Origin: Deinococcus aquatilis DSM 23025
GTDB lineage: Bacteria > Deinococcota > Deinococci > Deinococcales > Deinococcaceae
Assembly (NCBI RefSeq): GCF_000378445.1
Contig: NZ_KB899695.1
Span: forward strand, 124,001-188,000
Direction: 5' to 3'
DNA: 64,000 nucleotides
In this document: in pieces, positions 20,589 through 28,357 of the stretch
Position numbering within the stretch: the stretch's first letter is position 1
Layout of the letters: each line of letters begins with the position of its first letter
The notes under the pieces: model-generated
Database searches by the model: none
The model's input: only the letters and a program-made list of their open reading frames with translations
Told to the model about the DNA's origin: nothing
Made by a program: the position numbers and the translations under genes

Positions 20589-23381
20589 GTGCAGACGTCA
20601 GGCCTGAACCTCCAGACCAGAATCAGTCCGTGCGTTCCAGTCTGGTCCTCTCCCCTGCCCCCGGAAGCTTCATTGCCCCGTAGCCACTCGCCTTTTCCTC
20701 CTCATATTCAGCTTCAGGTGCAGCAGCAGGCGGCCCTGGGCCGCAGCACCGTTCAGGTGGACCTCTTTCCAGACCCCGCCCACGGGTTTGCGGGTGGCCT
20801 GAGGCTGCATGCGGGACCCCGCTCCGTGCTGATCGGCTCGCTCCAGGCCCCCCAGGAACCGCTGCGCCCCTGGCAGCAGTGGGACGCCGGGCATCTGGAT
20901 GCTGGCCTACGCGCCCTGCATGCCCAGATTCTGGAGGAGGCGCTTGACCTGCCCGCCCTGCTCGCGCCCCTGGAAGCGGCGGACCCGGAAGCGCCAGCCC
21001 CCCGCACGGTTCAGCGGCGGTTGCAGCGGATGCTGGGCCTGCGCAGCCTGCTCGAACTGGTCGCCTGCTGGCAGGACGCCCCGGTTCCGGGCGGGGAGGC
21101 GCCGGGCTGGCGCGGCCGCCCCAACCGGCCCACCGGCGTGCTGCTCCCCTGGCATACGGAGGGTCAGGCCGTCCGTGCCGGGAACGCGTGGCACCTGCAT
21201 GACCTGCGCCGCTGGCACTGGCCCCGGGTGGGTGGGGAACGCTGGGCGATGATCACGGCGCGGCACCTGACCGTGACGGCCCTGTTGCAAGATCGCGGAT
21301 ACCCGGCTGCGCCGCTGGCCCATGATCTCCAGGAACGCCTCAAGCAGCGTGCAGACCTGGCCAGCGGCAGGCGGGGGCACCAGCAGAGCGTTCCCTCCAC
21401 CGTGGACCGGGGGGCCGACGCGTTCGTGCAGCGGGTTCGTGTGGCCCTGGGCGCGGTGCTGGAACCCGCGCTGCTCGCCTTTCCCCCGGAGGAGAGCCGG
21501 GCCGCCGCCCTGGGGGTCCGCAGCGGGCAGGAAGCCATGCTCCGGCTGCTCCCCGGCGTCGCGCCAGGCCCAGTGGCCGCCCTGACGGCCTCATTACGGG
21601 AGGAGTGGCGCGAAGGCGGTCACATCCGTGGGGAGGCGTCCCGACCCGCGCAGCTTGCGGGCCACATCCGGATCCGCCGGGACGCCTGGACGGCCGCCCG
21701 GGCAGGGGCCGCGCAGCCCGCGCTGTGTCTGGCAGCGGAGGCGGCCGCCGGACCGCTGCACACGCTGGTGCCCGGCCTGGCCCAGCTGGGTGCAGGCGAC
21801 ATCCGCCTGACCGACGGCCTGGTGGCCCTGGCCCTGAATGAGGTGTGCGACCTCTTTTCCGGAGTGGCGGCGCTGCCTGCCGGGCAGGACCTGCCAATGG
21901 CAGACGTGTCGGGCCTGCTCACGGGCCGGGGCCAGTTGCGCCTCGGGCCACAGGCCGCTGGGGCTGCCGCAGAGCTGGACCGGGTGGATGAGGACCCGGA
22001 GGTGGGGCGCTCGGCGGCCGCCCTGGCGCTAGTGCCTGGACTGTCCACCGCCGTCCGGGTCCTCCAGGAGCTGATCGAGACCCGGGAGGGGCACCAGGCT
22101 CACCTGAAAGCGCAGGCGTGTCAGGCCGCCGGGATTCAGGAAGCCGACTTCGATGGGGCGCTGAGCGGCGAGGAGGCTTTTGTGCTGACGCCGGAAGATC
22201 ACGCCCTGGAACGGGTTCTGTCGTGGTCCGGCGGCGTGTGGTTCCTGCAGGTGGCCCGCCATCCGCAGGATCTGGTCACCGACGGCCGCCGCCTGGTCCA
22301 CTGCGTGGGCTGGGGCGGCTACGCCCACGCAGTTCAGGCGGGACACGCTCGGATTGTCCGGGTTCTGGCCCGCGGCGCGGAAGAGGACGCCGCGGTGCCG
22401 GTCCTGACCCTGGAACTGCAGCCTCTGTACGGAGGTCCGGGCAGGCAGGGCTGGCAGCTCGTCCAGGCCAAAGGACTGAAGAACCGCAGGCCCAGTCTGG
22501 ATGAGGCGGCCCTGCTGATCCTCTGGGCACAGGAGGTCGGCGTGAAGCTCACTGCCAGCGGCGACCTCAACGCCCTCTCTCCTCCGGCCCTGCAGGCCAG
22601 TCTGACCCGGTTGGCCCCCTGCTGGCTGCCCGCCGTCTCACCGGCCCCGCTGCTGGCCCCCCTCGCTGAAGGCGTCCGGCAGGCCACCGCCCATCTCGCG
22701 GCGTCCCGGGCGGCGTGGTGGACCCCGGCGGCCACCCGCCAGCACCGGGAGAGCCTGCGCCGCGTGGCCCTGCTGGTTGACCGCGCCCATCATCACATCC
22801 AGGCCGAGCTGACCCGCCTCCACGATGAGGGAGAGACCCGCCTTGTCGGCCACTACGACGCGGGGGACCTGCTGACCGGGACAGGTCTGGTGGAGCTTCC
22901 AGCCGACCCGCGGCCTCTTTTCGAAGCGCTGGAAGCTGGCGGCGGCGGGCCGGTGGGACTACGCGCCCAGCGCCAGCTGGGGCTGTTTCTTCAGCGTTCG
23001 CTGGAGGTGGAGGCACACCAGGAAAGCCTTGAACTCCGGAGGGGTCAGCGCCCAGGTGAGCTGAGGCTGACCTTCGAGGGCCGCTGGCGAGCAAGCCTGA
23101 ATATCAGTCTCGACCCGGCCACCACGGCGGGTCTCCTGGCCCCCGTTCCAGCCCTGCTGCCACCGGGCCGGGGCGGTCGGCGGCGGGAACCGGCCTTCGC
23201 GTTGCTCCGGGCGCTGCTGGATGAACCTCTGGGCGAATGCGGCAGGGCAGCCACCGCCGCGACTGGCCAGGCGGGGGGAACCCTGCGCCTTCAGCTGCAG
23301 GCCTGGCTGAGCGTCTGGAGCCGGCGGCAGAAAAAACCGAACAGGACGCACGCCCGGGAGGCACGTCCTGTCCGCGCCTGA
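20589..23381 (+). CDS. PcfJ-domain protein (large, element-borne)
   Basis: 930 residues. Near 560-650 it has the PcfJ-like pattern: a strand ending LVHCVGWGGYAHAV, an 'I.RV.' strand, then TLELQPL, a short loop, 'QLVQAKGLKNRRPS' and a helix with LILWA. In PcfJ-type proteins the HCVG..Y and the Q.KG..N elements are conserved. Such proteins occur on conjugative plasmids and integrative elements; pCF10 PcfJ gave the name, and their biochemical role is not settled. The remaining 500 residues are alanine/leucine-rich helices without a known domain. The start is uncertain: GTG 20589 is merely the first in-frame start and no binding site is visible. It is convergent with the tRNA array. Confidence 0.65.
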   Translation: MQTSGLNLQTRISPCVPVWSSPLPPEASLPRSHSPFPPHIQLQVQQQAALGRSTVQVDLFPDPAHGFAGGLRLHAGPRSVLIGSLQAPQEPLRPWQQWDAGHLDAGLRALHAQILEEALDLPALLAPLEAADPEAPAPRTVQRRLQRMLGLRSLLELVACWQDAPVPGGEAPGWRGRPNRPTGVLLPWHTEGQAVRAGNAWHLHDLRRWHWPRVGGERWAMITARHLTVTALLQDRGYPAAPLAHDLQERLKQRADLASGRRGHQQSVPSTVDRGADAFVQRVRVALGAVLEPALLAFPPEESRAAALGVRSGQEAMLRLLPGVAPGPVAALTASLREEWREGGHIRGEASRPAQLAGHIRIRRDAWTAARAGAAQPALCLAAEAAAGPLHTLVPGLAQLGAGDIRLTDGLVALALNEVCDLFSGVAALPAGQDLPMADVSGLLTGRGQLRLGPQAAGAAAELDRVDEDPEVGRSAAALALVPGLSTAVRVLQELIETREGHQAHLKAQACQAAGIQEADFDGALSGEEAFVLTPEDHALERVLSWSGGVWFLQVARHPQDLVTDGRRLVHCVGWGGYAHAVQAGHARIVRVLARGAEEDAAVPVLTLELQPLYGGPGRQGWQLVQAKGLKNRRPSLDEAALLILWAQEVGVKLTASGDLNALSPPALQASLTRLAPCWLPAVSPAPLLAPLAEGVRQATAHLAASRAAWWTPAATRQHRESLRRVALLVDRAHHHIQAELTRLHDEGETRLVGHYDAGDLLTGTGLVELPADPRPLFEALEAGGGGPVGLRAQRQLGLFLQRSLEVEAHQESLELRRGQRPGELRLTFEGRWRASLNISLDPATTAGLLAPVPALLPPGRGGRRREPAFALLRALLDEPLGECGRAATAATGQAGGTLRLQLQAWLSVWSRRQKKPNRTHAREARPVRA

Positions 23382-23429
23382 CATGATGCAGGCCACACCG
23401 CTGCAGGCCACAACCCCGGAAACGGCAGG

Positions 23430-23570
23430 TCAGAGCAGGTGTGCGAGACGACGAACGATGTAGCGTTCATCTTCCTCCCAGCTCTCCGGCAGGGGCACGG
23501 GTAGGGGCCGTTGACGCCCGCCGGTCACCTTGCACACGGTGATGCATTGTTTGCTGAGTCCACTGAACAT
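23430..23570 (-). CDS. possible 46-residue protein downstream of the tRNA array
   Basis: ATG 23570 opens a 46-codon frame with two cysteines (CITVC), a proline-rich centre (RPLPVPLP) and an acidic-to-basic amphipathic C-terminal helix (SWEEDERYIVRRLAHLL). Third positions are GC-rich as in real genes here, and a promoter-like pair lies upstream at 23658-23684. No strong binding site is seen (only GCGAG). The open frame extends back through a tRNA gene, which is not meaningful. It would be co-oriented with and just after the tRNA array. Existence is uncertain. Confidence 0.35.
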   Translation of the reverse strand: MFSGLSKQCITVCKVTGGRQRPLPVPLPESWEEDERYIVRRLAHLL

Positions 23571-23657
23571 CTCGCTGGTGCGTTCGCGAACCCTGGCAAG
23601 CAATGGTCGGTGCGCTGTGCCTGAAGCAACCTGTCTGGGACGGCAGCGCACCGCTGG

Positions 23658-23684
23658 ATTGTACCGACCACGCTTACATGTCAG
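23658..23684 (-). promoter_or_regulatory. possible promoter between the tRNA array and the small ORF
   Basis: TACAAT (23663-23658) with CTGACA (23684-23679) 15 bases upstream, or TTCTGA at 17. The -10 is good; the -35 spacing is short. Confidence 0.4.
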
Positions 23685-23696
23685 AACCAGGAGATC

Positions 23697-23786
23697 TGGC
23701 GGAACCGGCAGGATTTGAACCTGCGAACGCGTTGCCACGTCTTCCGCTTTCAAAACGGACGCCTTCAGCCGCTCAGCCACGGTTCC
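23697..23786 (-). tRNA. tRNA-Ser (anticodon UGA)
   Basis: 90 bases ending in encoded CCA (23697-23699). Acceptor GGAACC pairs with GGTTCC, the anticodon stem is TCCGT/GCGGA around loop TTTGAAA, the long variable arm is typical of class II tRNA-Ser, and the T arm has GGTTCAAATC. Reads UCA and by wobble UCG/UCU. Last of four tRNAs in the array. Confidence 0.92.
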
Positions 23787-23828
23787 AGAGGAGGCTCCTG
23801 CAGGGCGCAGAAGCTGGTGGTCATTTGA

Positions 23829-23916
23829 CGGAACCTGCAGGATTCGAACCTGCGGGCGCTCTTGAGACGCCTGCGCCTTTCCAGGACGCCGCTTTCGGCC
23901 GCTCAGCCAAGGTTCC
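23829..23916 (-). tRNA. tRNA-Ser (anticodon GGA)
   Basis: 88 bases plus TCA instead of an encoded CCA. Acceptor GGAACC/GGTTCC, anticodon stem GCGTC/GGCGC with loop CTGGAAA, long variable arm and an intact T arm (GGTTCGAATCC). Reads UCC and UCU. The absent CCA means it needs the CCA-adding enzyme, unlike its neighbours. Confidence 0.9.
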
Positions 23917-23919
23917 GGA

Positions 23920-24009
23920 TGGCGAAGAGGGAGGGATTCGAACCCATCGGGACTGTTGAGATCCGCCTGGCTAGCAACCAGGTGCCTTCAACCACTCAGC
24001 CACCTCTTC
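23920..24009 (-). tRNA. tRNA-Ser (anticodon GCU)
   Basis: 90 bases with encoded CCA (23920-23922). Acceptor GAAGAGG/CCTCTTC, anticodon stem CCTGG/CCAGG with loop TTGCTAG, long variable arm, T arm GGTTCGAATCC. Reads AGC and AGU. Only three bases separate it from tRNA-Ser(GGA). Confidence 0.92.
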
Positions 24010-24084
24010 GTGTGTTGTGAACAGCTCTATGGGCTGTCCTGGACGATCCTGCCTCTCGCGGAGGCTGTTGCCTGATCGATGGAG

Positions 24085-24171
24085 TGGTGGGCCGTGCGGG
24101 AGTTGAACCCGCCTACCCCGAAGGGACCGCTTTTACAGAGCGGCGCAACTCACCATCTTTGCCGCCGACCC
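24085..24171 (-). tRNA. tRNA-Tyr (anticodon GUA)
   Basis: 87 bases with encoded CCA (24085-24087). Acceptor GGGTCGG/ACGGCCC has a mismatch at its base; D stem GCAA/TTGC; anticodon stem CCGCT/AGCGG around CTGTAAA; variable arm TCCCTTCGGGG; T stem GCGGG/CCCGC. First tRNA of the array and only five bases after the stop codon of the serine-rich leader ORF. The sequence is far from usual chromosomal tRNA-Tyr, which suggests an element-borne lineage. Confidence 0.88.
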
Positions 24172-24176
24172 TTGGG

Positions 24177-24248
24177 TCAGGCGCTGCTCTCAGACGATCG
24201 GGAGGATCGCCCAGAGGAATATCGAGATGAACTTGAACTTGGACTCAT
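24177..24248 (-). CDS. serine-rich 23-residue leader peptide of the tRNA array
   Basis: AAGGAGG, a full match to the anti-Shine-Dalgarno sequence, stands six bases before ATG 24248. The frame has 23 sense codons and TGA (24179-24177). Residues 2, 4-8, 11, 12, 15, 16, 18, 19, 21 and 22 are serine (14 of 23), residue 10 is tyrosine, three arginines are all CGA, and none is leucine. Serine codons are AGT x3, TCT x3, TCC x3, TCA x2, AGC x2, TCG x1, so all six kinds occur, against the GC bias of the genome. The stop lies five bases before tRNA-Tyr, first of an array of one Tyr and three Ser tRNAs. The match of codons to tRNAs argues for a leader that senses charged tRNA-Ser/Tyr. Mechanism is inferred. 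Confidence 0.7.
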   Translation of the reverse strand: MSPSSSSSRYSSGRSSRSSESSA

Positions 24249-24497
24249 AGGGAACCTCCTTCGTCTGGTCTTGGAAAGAACTATGCCGCGCCGCCCCCCG
24301 CCCCGCATCGGTCAGGTGGCTTAGGCCTGACTACGCCAATGCGCTGCCCTGAAGGCGCCCGCATCCGAGGTTCTGCCGCGGCACATAGGCAGGCCTGATC
24401 CACGGTTCCCGCGTGCCATGCTGTTCTCATGGCCCTGACCCATTCCTGCCGTGCTGGTTCCTGTGCCGCTGCCTCCACGGGCAGGGGCTGATTGCCC

Positions 24498-24797
24498 ATG
24501 TCGCCCAGGCGGCTTCAGGTGCAGCTGGGACTGACGCTGCTGTCTTTTGTGGTTCCCGCGGTCTGGACCAGCTGCAACCGCCTGATTCATCCGCAGCCGG
24601 TGGTCAGTGCGCCGGTCAGCCCAGCGCTGGCTGGGACTGGTGCATTGGCCTGTCCGGTCGGTGGAGGTCTGGACGACGCTGGCGACAACCTGGCGCCTCA
24701 GGCCAGCTCTCTGGCCGGAACGGCCGCTTCAGACGGCGAGGTCTGCCGGGTCCGAGACATGGTTGAAGAACTGCGTCAGCTGCAGGCCGACCAATAA
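24498..24797 (+). CDS. small exported protein, possibly a lipoprotein
   Basis: 99 residues beginning MSPRRLQVQLGLTLLSFVVPAVWTSC, a signal sequence whose cysteine could be a lipidation site although TSC is not a standard lipobox. The mature part is small, rich in Ala/Gly/Pro and ends in an acidic amphipathic helix (VRDMVEELRQLQADQ). Two more cysteines occur in the mature part. AGGGG lies 11 bases before ATG 24498. Divergent from the tRNA array. Function unknown. Confidence 0.5.
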   Translation: MSPRRLQVQLGLTLLSFVVPAVWTSCNRLIHPQPVVSAPVSPALAGTGALACPVGGGLDDAGDNLAPQASSLAGTAASDGEVCRVRDMVEELRQLQADQ

Positions 24798-24915
24798 TCC
24801 TCGAGCGGCTCTCTTGAGAACGGTAGTGGTCTGCATTGGCCTTGCATCCTCCGACGCCGATGAGCGCTGAGAGCAGCGGCAGAGCGGAGGGCGGACTGAG
24901 TGCAAAGCTCCCCCC

Positions 24916-26034
24916 TTATCGATCACCCAACTGCGCTGACTCAGGAAGAATGAGCACGCCATCCCTTTTCAGGCGTCCTGGTGTGGCGTAGAGGTGGGCA
25001 CCGCTCTGCCCAAGTCCTTCCCCGGCCTCTGGCAAGAGCACCGCTGCACCCTCGCCGCTGGACATGGCAAGAACGGCGTATGGTGCATCCCGACCAAAAA
25101 GATGCGCTCCAGCAGGCCACCAGTCGGCGTTCATGGTGTCCATCCGAATCTGGCTGGCCCCGCGTTGCAGGTGTGAGGTGTGGGCAAAGACCAGCGTGGG
25201 GCCGCGCTCCTCTTCTCGTTCGGCCATAGCCAGAAGATTGTCCGTCATCATCACCGCGCGCAGGGCCAGCATCTGTGAGATGCGGTCCGGCGAAGGGGCG
25301 GCGAGGTTGGCGTGGTAGCGCAGCAGCCCCAGGGCCGTCCGGGCATGCACCTGCGCGGTCCAGAGATCAGGCTGCGCCCCAAGTCCAGGGCGCTGTGTTT
25401 CGAGGAACCCCACGAGGTCATCGGCCAGCGCCCGCAGGTGCCAGGTCTCCGCTGTGGCCCCGATGGACTGGCTGGGATCCATCGCGGCGGCCTGGTTCGT
25501 CCAGCGGGAGTCATCTCCGCAGAGCTGCTCCAGGGTGGCCCTGGTCACGGGCAGGTGAGAAAAGTGCTGGGCCAGGACATCATGCAGGGCGAGCAGGGAA
25601 TGTCGTGGACTGGCCGCCCACATGTTCTCAATGGGTGGATCAAAGCCATGAAACCTCAGGCGGTCTGTTTCATTGCGTCCAGCGTTGAACTGACGCATCC
25701 AGACCACCAGCTCCCGATTGGCCGGTCTCGCCCCGAAGCCGTGGCTGAACCCCTCCGTCATCACCTCGTCAAGAGTACCCCGGCCGGAAGCGATATAGGC
25801 GTCGACCTGCAGCCCCGCGATGATGTCGCTCTCGATGGCGATGGAACGGAATCCCTGGGTTTCGACCAGGGTCTGGAAGACGCGGTTGCGCCAGAGAGCG
25901 AAAGCCTCGACGCCGTGGGTGGGTTCACCCAGCCCCAGCAGTTGAGGCGCGGCAGAGAGAGTGGCGAGAAAGGCGGAGAGGGCGGCCGCCGGATCGGTCA
26001 TGGGCCAGTTCATTTGAGACATTTGGTTTGGCAT
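24916..26034 (-). CDS. erythromycin-esterase family hydrolase
   Basis: 372 residues. The family landmarks are present: GLGEPTHG (E37, H40) and the SIAIESD strand (E68) that build the active site of EreA/EreB-type macrolide esterases, FSHGFG and NRELVVWMRQFN near 100-120, RFHGFDPP, and the later histidine strand LVFAHTSHLQ near 300. Many members have unknown substrates, so macrolide hydrolysis is only a possibility. ATG 26034 has CAGGAG upstream. It is cargo of the tRNA-Leu element, which would make a resistance or detoxification role sensible. Confidence 0.75.
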   Translation of the reverse strand: MPNQMSQMNWPMTDPAAALSAFLATLSAAPQLLGLGEPTHGVEAFALWRNRVFQTLVETQGFRSIAIESDIIAGLQVDAYIASGRGTLDEVMTEGFSHGFGARPANRELVVWMRQFNAGRNETDRLRFHGFDPPIENMWAASPRHSLLALHDVLAQHFSHLPVTRATLEQLCGDDSRWTNQAAAMDPSQSIGATAETWHLRALADDLVGFLETQRPGLGAQPDLWTAQVHARTALGLLRYHANLAAPSPDRISQMLALRAVMMTDNLLAMAEREEERGPTLVFAHTSHLQRGASQIRMDTMNADWWPAGAHLFGRDAPYAVLAMSSGEGAAVLLPEAGEGLGQSGAHLYATPGRLKRDGVLILPESAQLGDR

Positions 26035-26549
26035 GGTGGGCTCCTGGGCCAGAGGGGGCGCCCGCACTGACTCCCTCAGCATTCCTGTGTCTCATATGAG
26101 AAGTCTTACGGAAAAGTGTTCATCGAACCTTCATCGCTAGTTCCAGGGCACGAGCCATCCACTCTCACGCTGACGAAGGCAGGCTGGAGAGTGGGGATGC
26201 GGAGCCAATGCAGACCAATCCCGTTCTCGATCAACCGCTCCTGAAGAGGACTCAGGAGGCTTGAACGCCCCCAGGTAACGCCCTCTCAGACACCCCACGA
26301 GCAGTGGAGTCTCGAGCAGCTCTGGAAGCGGCGCGATCTGGATCTCGACTCCCTGAAAATCAACACCATCGGGGCGGACGACGCTGTCATCCAGACCGCT
26401 GGACGCTGCCCCGAAATGGAGCCGCGCTGTTCACCACGTGGATTAACACCTGCAGGGCGCCCAACATGGCAGATGGGTTGATCCTTGCACCCGTTGTCGC
26501 TCACCACGCGCCCATAAGCCCAGGTTCCCGCCAATGACAGGGGCAGTTT
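26035..26549. other. 515-base gap inside the element
   Basis: No complete gene is supported. From about 26285 a plus-strand frame reads EQWSLEQLWKRRDLDLDSL..; it is plausible protein sequence but has no start, ends at 26486 and may be a gene remnant. The promoter of the esterase gene is expected near 26090-26130, where the DNA is AT-richer. Confidence 0.35.
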
Positions 26550-26867
26550 CTAATCCATCTCAGCCATCAACACTGTCACGAGGATGGCGACTGAGACGGC
26601 ATCCAGGTCAAAATACAGTTCAGCAGAATAGTCATCAAGTCCAGTCTCGTCAGGGCTCAAGTGGATCTGTGTCCTGGAGCCGCGCTGCTGGATGTAAAAG
26701 AACTCCCCCGGGTGACGCGTGGTTAACTCGGCCGCGAGCGAGAGCGCGCCGGCCAGCTGCGCGTCTGTCAGCTGTAGGCCCAGGGTGACCGCATCTGGGT
26801 CGAGCGGCTCTCCTGCAAGCACCATGCCCAGGAAAGCGCCCCTGGCCCGGTCAGGCGTGACGGTCAT
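26550..26867 (-). CDS. small acidic hypothetical protein
   Basis: 105 residues, with helices at the N-terminus, an aromatic strand (EFFYIQQRGSRTQIHLS) in the middle and a hydrophobic C-terminal helix (AVSVAILVTVLMAEMD). No family known. Its ATG overlaps the end of the upstream gene by 17 bases, so the two are translationally coupled. Confidence 0.5.
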   Translation of the reverse strand: MTVTPDRARGAFLGMVLAGEPLDPDAVTLGLQLTDAQLAGALSLAAELTTRHPGEFFYIQQRGSRTQIHLSPDETGLDDYSAELYFDLDAVSVAILVTVLMAEMD

Positions 26868-27147
26868 TGCGCCTCCGTGGGCTTACTCCCGTCGGCCGAA
26901 CCCAACGCTTTCTGCTCAGCGGCACGCAGGTGACCGACACGTGTAGCCAGGCGAGGCTCCAGGTGAACGTGCGCTGGTGCCGGGGCAGGTGTGAATTGCT
27001 GTAGACCATCCGCGTGGTCATCTCGCGCCAGGCCAGGGGGTCGCTCTCTCGCACCTCATTCCACAGGGCGAGTGCCGCTGGGGAACCCCGAACCTCGCCG
27101 GAAATAAGGAATTCATTGAAGTGCGCCCGCAGCCGTTTCGCCGCCAT
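26851..27147 (-). CDS. small basic hypothetical protein
   Basis: 98 residues from ATG 27147 (GAGAG upstream); a longer frame to 27270 lacks support. The protein is arginine-rich and ends in a basic tail (RKRWVRPTGVSPRRRNDRH), with an aromatic middle (RTFTWSLAWLHVSV). It might bind nucleic acid, but no domain is recognised. Paired with the acidic protein encoded next, as in some two-gene toxin-antitoxin or effector-immunity arrangements; this is speculation. Confidence 0.45.
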   Translation of the reverse strand: MAAKRLRAHFNEFLISGEVRGSPAALALWNEVRESDPLAWREMTTRMVYSNSHLPRHQRTFTWSLAWLHVSVTCVPLSRKRWVRPTGVSPRRRNDRHA

Positions 27148-27576
27148 CACTGTCTCTCTCCGCGTGACGCAGTCGTTCCGGGAAGCGGGTGGGCGCAGCA
27201 GGGCGCCGGAGCGCTTACCATGCGTGATCCATATGATGAACAGTCTCTCTGCTTGTCGCTGTGATGTCATTTGCCGTGCCCTCCTACGTCAACCAGCCCA
27301 CGGTTTGCCGGGGCGCCTTTTTTCTGGTCTTCAGGGAGCGGACGCCGCACCCATCAGGTCACCACCCGCAGATGCGGTGATTCTCGGCAAGGCAGTGCTG
27401 GAATGTTGCTGGCAGGCCACACATCCTTGCTGCACCTGCAGCCTGCGGTCGAACACCGCCTCCGGACCCAGAACCAGAGGAATGTCCGTATGGCTCGGTG
27501 GATGTCTGTACTGCCCTTTCTGGTCCGGCTGTTTCTGTATCCTGCTGCTCAAATCGTCTTCTGAGGAGCGTGGAGT
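27148..27576. other. 429-base gap inside the element
   Basis: The gap lies between divergent genes. No frame on either strand resembles a protein I know. It must contain the promoters of both flanking genes; I cannot pick them confidently. Confidence 0.35.
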
Positions 27577-27888
27577 ATGGCGAGCACGGTGGAATCTGAC
27601 TTTCAACAGGCGCTGCTCAACAGCGCTGCTGATGCCAGGAAAATAGGCTACAACCCCACCCGCTTTAATCAGATGGTCGCCCAACTGGGTGGGGTCGCGA
27701 CTGCCAGGCGGCTCCTGAGCACCGGGGATTCCACCTCGGGATTCGCGGAACTGTATACGCACGGAAGGCTTGACCTGTCGCTGGAAGCTCTGGTTCTGAA
27801 AACGCCCTATTACACCCTGTTCACCGAGGAAGAAATCGCGGTTGCTCGCCAGAGACTGATAGATGCGGGCTACCTGAAAGGCTACTGA
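27577..27888 (+). CDS. small conserved hypothetical protein
   Basis: 103 residues matching a widespread small-protein pattern: F...L..SA..ARKIGYNPTRFNQMVAQLGG..TARRLL, then GFAELYTHGRLDLSLEALVL and an FTEEEIAVARQRL helix. I know this pattern from uncharacterised proteins often found near restriction, toxin or mobile genes, with no assigned function. GGAG stands four bases before ATG 27577. Likely soluble and helical. Confidence 0.65.
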   Translation: MASTVESDFQQALLNSAADARKIGYNPTRFNQMVAQLGGVATARRLLSTGDSTSGFAELYTHGRLDLSLEALVLKTPYYTLFTEEEIAVARQRLIDAGYLKGY

Positions 27889-28156
27889 TCTGGCAGGGTG
27901 CACCTGATTGATGATTCAGATCGCCGCGCGCTGCCTCGACGATAGATCGCTGGGTGGGGCACTGGAAGGGCAGACACGTGCGGGCCTTAAGAGTTATGCA
28001 TTCAGAAGCGCTGTCTGAAGCGCCCGTTCGCGAGATCCAGAGCATTGACGCCTCTGATCCTGAACCTATGGGGCAGCCCTGATTTCTACCCAGCCAAGCA
28101 CGAAAAGATACTCCCCTTTTCGCAAGGTTCAATCTCTGGCCAACAGTAGACGTGCT

Positions 28157-28357
28157 TCAATGGTGCTGCGTCCCTTCAGCAGGGGAGGTCAATTCAAGCG
28201 TGTTCTTCCAGCGCAAGACTACCCTCTCCCCTATGCCCATCCTGGGGCTCTGCCCTCTTGAGGCTGACCTGTGGAAGATCACGGAGGCACCCTTGACCTC
28301 GTAATGGGCGTCGATGGGAACCTGACTGGGGCCGAGCACCTGATGCACCTGGGTCAT
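28157..28357 (-). CDS. possible small protein overlapping the ADP-ribosylglycohydrolase 3' end
   Basis: ATG 28357 with AAAGGTG upstream opens a 66-codon frame (MTQVHQVLGPSQVPIDAHYEVKG..) that overlaps the last 55 codons of the larger gene in another frame. Its sequence looks more protein-like (IDAHYEVKGASVIFHR, GERVVLRWKNTLEL) than the other frame there, so the glycohydrolase may really end earlier, or a frameshift may have fused them. Unresolved. Confidence 0.35.
   Translation of the reverse strand: MTQVHQVLGPSQVPIDAHYEVKGASVIFHRSASRGQSPRMGIGERVVLRWKNTLELTSPAEGTQHH

Noticed and set aside
23430..23780. 116-codon frame beginning MAERLKASVLK
   Set aside because: Its first third is the translated tRNA-Ser(UGA), a well-known artefact; only the last 46 codons are considered.
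26286..26537. Short open frames in the 26.0-26.5 kb gap
   Set aside because: No start signals; at most a gene remnant, so listed only as a gap.
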